This document shows positions 60,076-64,000 of a DNA stretch of 64,000 nt, piece by piece. The DNA comes from Hirundichthys speculiger (lineage: Eukaryota; Chordata; Actinopteri; Beloniformes; Exocoetidae): contig JAGFBZ010002547.1 of the NCBI GenBank assembly GCA_018398805.1, positions 439,501 through 503,500 on the forward strand, in the 5' to 3' direction. Position 1 is the first letter of the stretch. Each line of letters begins with the position of its first letter. The translations under genes were made by a program, and so were the position numbers. The notes below the pieces were generated by a model that had not been told where the DNA came from, searched no databases, and was given only the letters and a program-made list of their open reading frames with translations.

Positions 60076-62865
60076 AAACATCTATTTTATTTAATATTTC
60101 TAGTTTCTTCAGATACTGAGAAATGAAAAGTTCTTTGCTGGACAGTTTAAAGTTTTCCAGAAAACCTTCAGGTTTTGGAAAGCTTTTTAAAGCAATGCCC
60201 CAGGCCTGAATCAATTCACTCCTGGTGGATGGACATTCGATGAATCGCGTTCTTGTGTGTGAAAATGTTATGAATGTGAGGAATTAGTTATGTAGTTAGT
60301 GTTCTTGTTAGGAATATTATGTTTCCCATGAATTTTAGTAGACAAAACAAAGAACAGACAATTATATACTGTCTGCCCAGACAAACTGTCAGACAGACAG
60401 TTTGGAGCTTCCTTATCCTGCAACACCAGAAGTGTACCAGTGCTGTTATTAATTCCCTGCCAGGGTGGTTTAGAAAAAAGTACAGAGGCTACGCTGCACA
60501 TGCTGACCTTCATACATTTTCATGGAGCTTCTAACAGGAAAACAAATAGGCTTTCATACAGCCAAACAAACACATGCTTAATTTTACTGAGTGGCCTTTT
60601 ACAGGAGCCTCTGTGCCCTTATTTTTACAATTTTCTCCGTTTTCTGAAATGTCAGCTCTCCTATGAATGTTGTTTATCTAACCATCTAATTCCTGCCACA
60701 GACAGAGAACAGAGAGAGAGAAAGAGAGAGAGAGACGGGTAACCCGTTCAGTGTTTTTTATACAACAGTTATGGAGAGGCTGGCCTTTTTTGGGGGGGTT
60801 GAACAATGTTCTGGGAGCACTGTCATTTCTCAGTCTGTGACTTTTAGGAGCTTGTGATGGATGGGCCGCTTCCCCCGCCTCCACCACATTAAACTGAAAA
60901 TGGTATCACTCAATGTAGGCCTGTAATGCACAAATAACTGGCAGCCATTTTAGAATAAATGCATGCTGTGGCAGCGGGATGCGGTAGACCTCTGGGTGAA
61001 CCCCAAATGGAGCCTTCTGTTTCCTATTTAGCCGATGCCTGAGATTTGTCATATATACATGTATACAGACTCTGTAAGCCCATGAAAGCTGTTTCTGCTA
61101 TTGAGGTGATTTGAGGCGTGTAGAGAGGAGAGTAAGTTTCTTTATGTATGGCCTTCTTGATGGTCTTCTTGATGGCCACGGGCAGTTTAAAGTACATACG
61201 GAGACAAAATGAAAGATTTATACATGACTTAAAAGAAAAACTAAAAGGAAGAAAAAAATAACCCAAACCCTTTGTTCCAAGACTTTTGTCTTTTCACCAA
61301 CTAGGAAACTAAGTATAAGCATGGCAGAATGCTATTTGGAATAACCAAAGTCATTGTCCTGCTGTCCCACCCAACTTCTACTGACCTTCAGCTGGTCGAC
61401 TGCCACCGTTACATTATCCTGTAGGACGTTTTGGTGAACTGGGGAATTAATTTTCCCCTCAATGACAGGAAATGAGCCAGCCTTGAGGCAGTGAAGAACA
61501 GCCCCAAACCAACTCATGATGCTCCACGCACCATTGTTGACGACTGGATGATGATGTTTCATCAGTTTTCATAAGCCCTTGGTGCTAGACACATAAGGTT
61601 ATTCTTATCATTATAGCAAGCAAAGCAGGGTTCATACACTTCAAACATTTTCCAAGCCCTTTTAAGCTGCCATTGATGCAATGATAGTGACCATTTGCAT
61701 TGGAATTGACGTCAATGGCAGCCAATGAGTTATGGTCCATTTTTTAAAACTTTTTCAGCACTTACCTTGAAGTATTAAAAATTTATTATTTATTACCTTT
61801 TTTATACAACTGTTTCATGCATTTTCAAAGCTTTGTCTCTTTTTTCTCTCCAAACTCTACGAACAAATTCAACACTTACACAAAGTGCAATCTTATGTTC
61901 CTCGTGAAATGCATTCAAAATGTTATAATTCACAGCAAACACAAACCAACACTGAAACTAAAAATCATTTTTCGGTTTTGAATACAGTATTGAAAATAAA
62001 AATACATTAACCACCTCATGCAGCTGGAGAGAAACCAAATAATTCTGAAAAAGGTTGTTATTATTCCAAAGGAATAGTCTGTAGTGTTTGGGTGTCCATC
62101 TAGGGTCCACCTCCCCTCCGGGCTCGGTTCAGTAATAATACTTCATCTATGTTGCGTGCAATGTTTCTCTCTCACCAAACACTGTGGAAATACAACTCAA
62201 ATGGCATATTCAGCCTTTGATAGAGGCACTGTCAGCATCTCTACATGTCTCCTACATTGTGTAGACGATGTGCATCATACAGTCTCCAGAGCCATATGGA
62301 GAGAAAAAAACAGTTTATTTAGCTAGAATTGGTGAATATGGAGGCAGGTACATAACAGAGAAACGGGGATGGATGGATTTGTTGGGCGTAATGGAAGCTG
62401 ATGTTTTCACAGATGACCACAAATCTTGCCTGGCTCTTCCTTCAACTCGTCTGACTCTTTCAGTATTGTTGGCATTTATTGTTAAAACAGATGACTTTAC
62501 CTTTGGCCTATTTACAGGCCTATTCTAAAGCAATGATTGGATGCTGTGAGGAATGAGAGTAAGGCACAGGTGAAGGTGCTAAATGTTAGATTTTTGTGGT
62601 TTGATTAAAGAAATGTGTGGTGTTTCGCAAAAAGTGAGTTGTCAAATTGAAAACTGAGTCAAAGGCTGATTATTTGGGTTATGGCATTGGCTATGGTTTT
62701 GTTGTGTGGTTATGGTGTGAGTGAAGAGTTTTAGAAATTGTGAGACATGTAAAGATTTCACGTGCAACCAGTTGGAAAAAAAAGTTTTAAAAATGATTAT
62801 TTCCTTTTTAGAAAATCAAATTAAAATGGTATTATGTTGTAAGGAACCAAAGCTGCACACTAAAA
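60076..62865. other. Non-coding, no gene recognised
   Basis: A (GA)n-rich microsatellite lies at about 60706-60735. The stretch 61675-61735 (TTGATGCAATGATAGTGACC...GACGTCAATGGCAGCCAATG) contains a CATTGACGTCAATG-like palindromic word and is probably a piece of a fish repeat. I see no reliable exon in this 2.8-kb stretch. Confidence 0.5.
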
Positions 62866-62869
62866 AACA

Positions 62870-62934
62870 TTGGGTTAAAAATAACCCAACTTTAACCCAA
62901 CCCCAGGGTTGTTTTAACCCAGTGGATTGGGTTG

Positions 62935-62965
<31 letters not shown>

Positions 62966-63112
62966 CCAACTAGTTGGGTTATTGATTCAACCCAAACAGT
63001 GGGTTGATTGTGCCCAACCTGTTGGGTTAATTCTACCCAATTATTGGGTTTATTTTTTAACCCAGCATTGATGTTACTTTCACCCTCATTGCTGGGTTAT
63101 ATTAACCCAATC
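62870..63112. repeat. Island of AACCCA/TGGGTT words
   Basis: Within about 240 bp there are seven AACCCA and seven TGGGTT, many within AACCCAACTAGTTGGGTT-like palindromes, plus a (CAA)n run at 62936-62966. The plan is the same as in the AACACT island at 33100-33375, with a different word. No coding sequence. Such AACCCA-rich repeats are known to me as common in fish genomes. Confidence 0.75.
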
Positions 63113-63444
63113 TATCTGTTGTTTTATATATATTTTTTTCCACTATTAAATAATTATTATTAAAATAAATGTTTGCAAATTATGAAGTGTATTTTTAAAA
63201 TCTATGTTAGACCTTTGCATCCATTCTGGACAAAATATCCTAATCAATAAAGCGGGCGGAGGAAATACTTCAGGTACAAAAGGGTTAGGGTATCAAATGA
63301 CTAGAGTTTACAACTTCACCTTCAGCCTTCTCAGCCCTCACATGAATATCATCCTCACACGTCCCTGACATGGACTCACCAATTACAAAGATATTAGAAA
63401 GAAGCGTGTGTTCTTCTTTTATGTTACCGTTAAGTGGACAACTC
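63113..63444. other. Non-coding, nothing recognised
   Basis: An A+T-rich stretch between the AACCCA island and the LINE end. Confidence 0.5.
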
Positions 63445-63975
63445 CTCTCATCCCCTGTATAAGACTGTAAAATTACTGAACAGCTCATTCAGCAGCAGAC
63501 TGCTGCACCCACAGTGCAAGAAGGAACGTTACCGCAGGTCCTTCATCCCATCAGCCCTCAGACTCTTCAACAGCAGGACTTAATGGAACACCTTTTTTGT
63601 CTGCTGTACAACCCTTCACCTCCTACCTCGTGCAATATTTTTCTTTTTAGACTTTCTTTATTTAAGCCACATTTATTTATTATAATAGATCCCATTGCAA
63701 AATATCCACCGCTCCATCGCATGTCAATAAGTGAGATGTTCATATATGTGTATATATTGTAAATAGTCCTGTGTGTATAGCTTATTTTCTTAACAATTTG
63801 TTCATTTTTGTAATATTTTTTAGAGCTATATATACATTTTATATTTTTTTTTGCCTATTTTTTATAAGTATTTGCTGCAAGCCCTGCTGCAATTTTACTT
63901 TTTATTTGTCAAACTTGTGCTGCTGTAACAAGTGAATTTCCCCGGTGTGGGATTAATAAAGTTCTATTCTATTCT
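63445..63975 (+). mobile_element. Rex1-like LINE, 3' end only
   Basis: The start keeps the last coding residues in broken form: HPQCKKERYRRSFIPSAL can be read with shifts, then RLFNSRT. A long A+T-rich 3' UTR follows, and the terminus GTGAATTTCCCCGGTGTGGG then ATTAATAAAGTTCTATTCTATTC, the typical end with a short tandem tail. It is 5'-truncated, as is usual for such LINEs. Confidence 0.75.
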
Positions 63976-64000
63976 ACACGAGCTTGACGCGAACTTCTAG

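Overview
This window looks like a stretch of teleost fish genome that is almost entirely mobile DNA. The evidence is the mixture of repeat families: L2-, Rex1- and RTE-like LINEs, a BEL/Pao LTR retrotransposon, Tc1-like, hAT, pogo-like and PIF/Harbinger DNA transposons, a Polinton/Maverick-type protease remnant, and tRNA-derived SINEs of the kind that litter fish genomes. I found no host gene I could name, no rRNA, no free-standing tRNA gene and no CRISPR array. All family names come from motif recognition by eye.

Layout. 1-2650: a large inverted repeat, a hAT C-terminal remnant and a truncated Tc1. 3565-4192: a solo LTR with a 5-bp target duplication. 5310-5742: a SINE with a foreign repeat inside. 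6000-15143: a three-level nest, in which an old sense LINE is split by an antisense LINE, itself split by a BEL/Pao element (6922-14095) with almost identical LTRs. 17392-26431: a hAT MITE, short repeats, two diverged copies of an unidentified protein-like segment, and a compact chain of MITE, Tc1 and an ISL2EU-like element. 28617-29845: an internally deleted Harbinger with an intact Myb-like ORF, sitting inside a SINE.

30040-32590 holds a Polinton-like protease remnant and a hAT TTF-finger remnant. 33100-39335 holds fragments of an unrecognised transposon-like protein gene on the minus strand, bordered by an island of AACACT/AGTGTT words and broken by an LTR-like block, an RTE LINE and a Tc1. 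40636-44580: a Rex1-like LINE and two hAT copies. 46371-58012: several hAT elements nested in one another, an L2 LINE with one intact 1063-codon ORF (the best preserved gene here), and a spliced but broken pogo-like transposase. 58013-64000: SINEs, LINE 3' ends and an AACCCA/TGGGTT island.

The genes do not form a host pathway. Each belongs to a selfish element and would serve only its own mobilisation. What links them is order of insertion, which can be read from target-site duplications: 8 bp for the hAT copies, 5 bp for the BEL element and solo LTR, TA for Tc1, AAT for Harbinger, and 8-12 bp for the RTE LINEs.
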